The notes beneath the pieces were generated by a model. The model saw only the letters and a list, made by a program, of their open reading frames with translations. It did not search any database and had not been told where the DNA came from. A program made the position numbers and the translations under genes. 14,328 bases of DNA from Clostridiaceae bacterium (GTDB lineage: Bacteria; Bacillota; Clostridia; Oscillospirales; Acutalibacteraceae): assembly GCA_016303035.1 (NCBI GenBank), contig JAEDML010000009.1, positions 1 through 14,328 of the forward strand, written 5' to 3'. Position 1 is the first letter of the stretch, and each line of letters opens with the position of its first letter. Positions 13,688 to 14,328 of the stretch are shown piece by piece.

Positions 13688-14328
13688 ATGAAATACTATG
13701 AATCCAAATTTACAAAATTCGTCGGCAGCGCCGGCTTTTATGTGATAATTGCCTGTTGTCTTATAGGAATAGGGGCGGCGTCCTGGTTTGCCGTTTCAAG
13801 GTATAATTCCTCTCATACGGAAAACCGAAGCAGCAGTTCAGAAAACAGCGGTGCATATTCAAAACAGCAAAGCTCATATAATAGTAGCGAGATAATATCA
13901 TCACAGCCTATTAACTCCGCGTCGGAAAGCGTGGCAAAAAGCGTCAGCGACGAGCCGTACGCGTCTGAAGCACAAACGCCGTCTGAAATTGCGGCGGAGT
14001 ATTTTGCGGTTCCCGTAGAAGGTGAAATTTCCAAAGGCTACAGCGATACCGAGCTTCAGTATTCCGCAACCTACGGGGATATGAGACTTCACACCGGAGC
14101 AGACATTGTATGCGAGGCAGGCAGTGCAGTTAATGCCGCCGGCGACGGTAAGGTTGAATCGGTTGCCGAGGATATGTCCTACGGTACGGTTATAACAATA
14201 AACCACGGAAACGGAATAATTGTAAAATACTGCGGTATAGCAGATGTTACCGTAAAGTCGGGCGATACCGTAAAATTAGGTGAAGCAATAGGCAATGCGG
14301 GCACCGTGCCCTCTGAGTGCGCCGACCA
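13688..14328 (+). CDS. spoIIQ: M23 family metallopeptidase, SpoIIQ-like, 3' end beyond the window
   Basis: A partial gene of 213 visible codons, open at the right edge. The protein has a short cytoplasmic N-terminus, one transmembrane helix (about 14-36), a Ser-rich linker of about 65 residues and an M23 (LytM) domain from about 105. Its first zinc-binding motif HTGAD supplies His135 and Asp139. The rest of the fold (GDGKVESVAED, YGTVITINHGNG, GDTVKLGEAIGNAGTV) is intact as far as visible; the second motif (HxH) should lie just past the edge. The bitopic anchor, low-complexity linker and lone LytM domain fit SpoIIQ, the forespore protein that meets SpoIIIAH during engulfment. Other membrane-anchored M23 endopeptidases remain possible. 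His135 is kept, unlike in B. subtilis SpoIIQ, so it may be an active enzyme as in Clostridioides. GGAAGG lies about 7 nt before the ATG. Confidence 0.8.
   Translation, partial: MKYYESKFTKFVGSAGFYVIIACCLIGIGAASWFAVSRYNSSHTENRSSSSENSGAYSKQQSSYNSSEIISSQPINSASESVAKSVSDEPYASEAQTPSEIAAEYFAVPVEGEISKGYSDTELQYSATYGDMRLHTGADIVCEAGSAVNAAGDGKVESVAEDMSYGTVITINHGNGIIVKYCGIADVTVKSGDTVKLGEAIGNAGTVPSECAD

Noticed and set aside
13901..14206. 101-codon minus-strand frame at the right end
   Set aside because: It lies antisense to the M23/SpoIIQ-like coding region, which has a ribosome binding site, TM helix and HTGAD motif.

Overview
The window looks like chromosomal DNA of a moderate-GC, low-gene-spacing Clostridium-class Firmicute, most like the Ruminococcus/Oscillospiraceae group. 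Supporting signs are AGGAGG-type ribosome binding sites before nearly every gene, canonical TTGACA-17-TATAAT promoters, a 3D-domain wall protein of the YabE/YocH type, an M23 protein resembling the forespore protein SpoIIQ, and small membrane proteins seen mainly in gut clostridia. The genus is inference; no rRNA or taxonomic marker is present. I see no phage, plasmid, CRISPR, tRNA or insertion-sequence gene.

Layout, left to right. (1) 38-1420, minus: a FAD-dependent dehydrogenase of the COG2509 type with an N-terminal cysteine cluster, driven by its own perfect-consensus promoter and a structured 5' leader. (2) 1562-5608, minus: a tightly packed four-gene operon. In transcription order it encodes an ABC ATPase, an ABC-2 permease, a GldG-like membrane protein and a short DUF4340 protein. 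This is the gliding-type (Gld-like) ABC module that occurs in many non-gliding bacteria and has no settled function. (3) 5609-6078: a 470-bp AT-rich divergent regulatory region with a promoter at each end and two palindromes. (4) 6079-7152, plus: a secreted DUF348/G5/3D-domain cell-wall protein, ending at a strong bidirectional terminator. (5) 7201-9734, minus: a three-gene operon of a PH-like two-TM membrane protein, the bifunctional NAD(P)HX repair enzyme and a small lipoprotein. (6) 9735-9871: a compact divergent promoter region in which both promoters appear to use the same palindromic TTGCAA as -35. (7) 9872-11536, plus: an ABC exporter with a TTG start. (8) 11558-13399, minus: two family-2 glycosyltransferases, abutting TAA/ATG, probably for a surface polysaccharide. 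(9) 13400-13687: an intergenic region holding a roughly 110-bp multi-hairpin element with imperfect terminal inverted repeats. (10) 13688 to the right edge, plus: a membrane-anchored M23 endopeptidase, cut by the window end, preceded by a sequence resembling a forespore sigma-factor promoter.

The genes are mostly envelope functions: export, wall remodelling, polysaccharide assembly and lipoproteins, with two redox/metabolite-repair enzymes between them. I did not find a clearly new defence or mobile system. The places most worth a second look are the Gld-like ABC operon with its short DUF4340 protein, the shared-hexamer divergent promoters at 9784-9836, the palindrome-rich region upstream of 6079, and the structured repeat-like element at 13454-13563.
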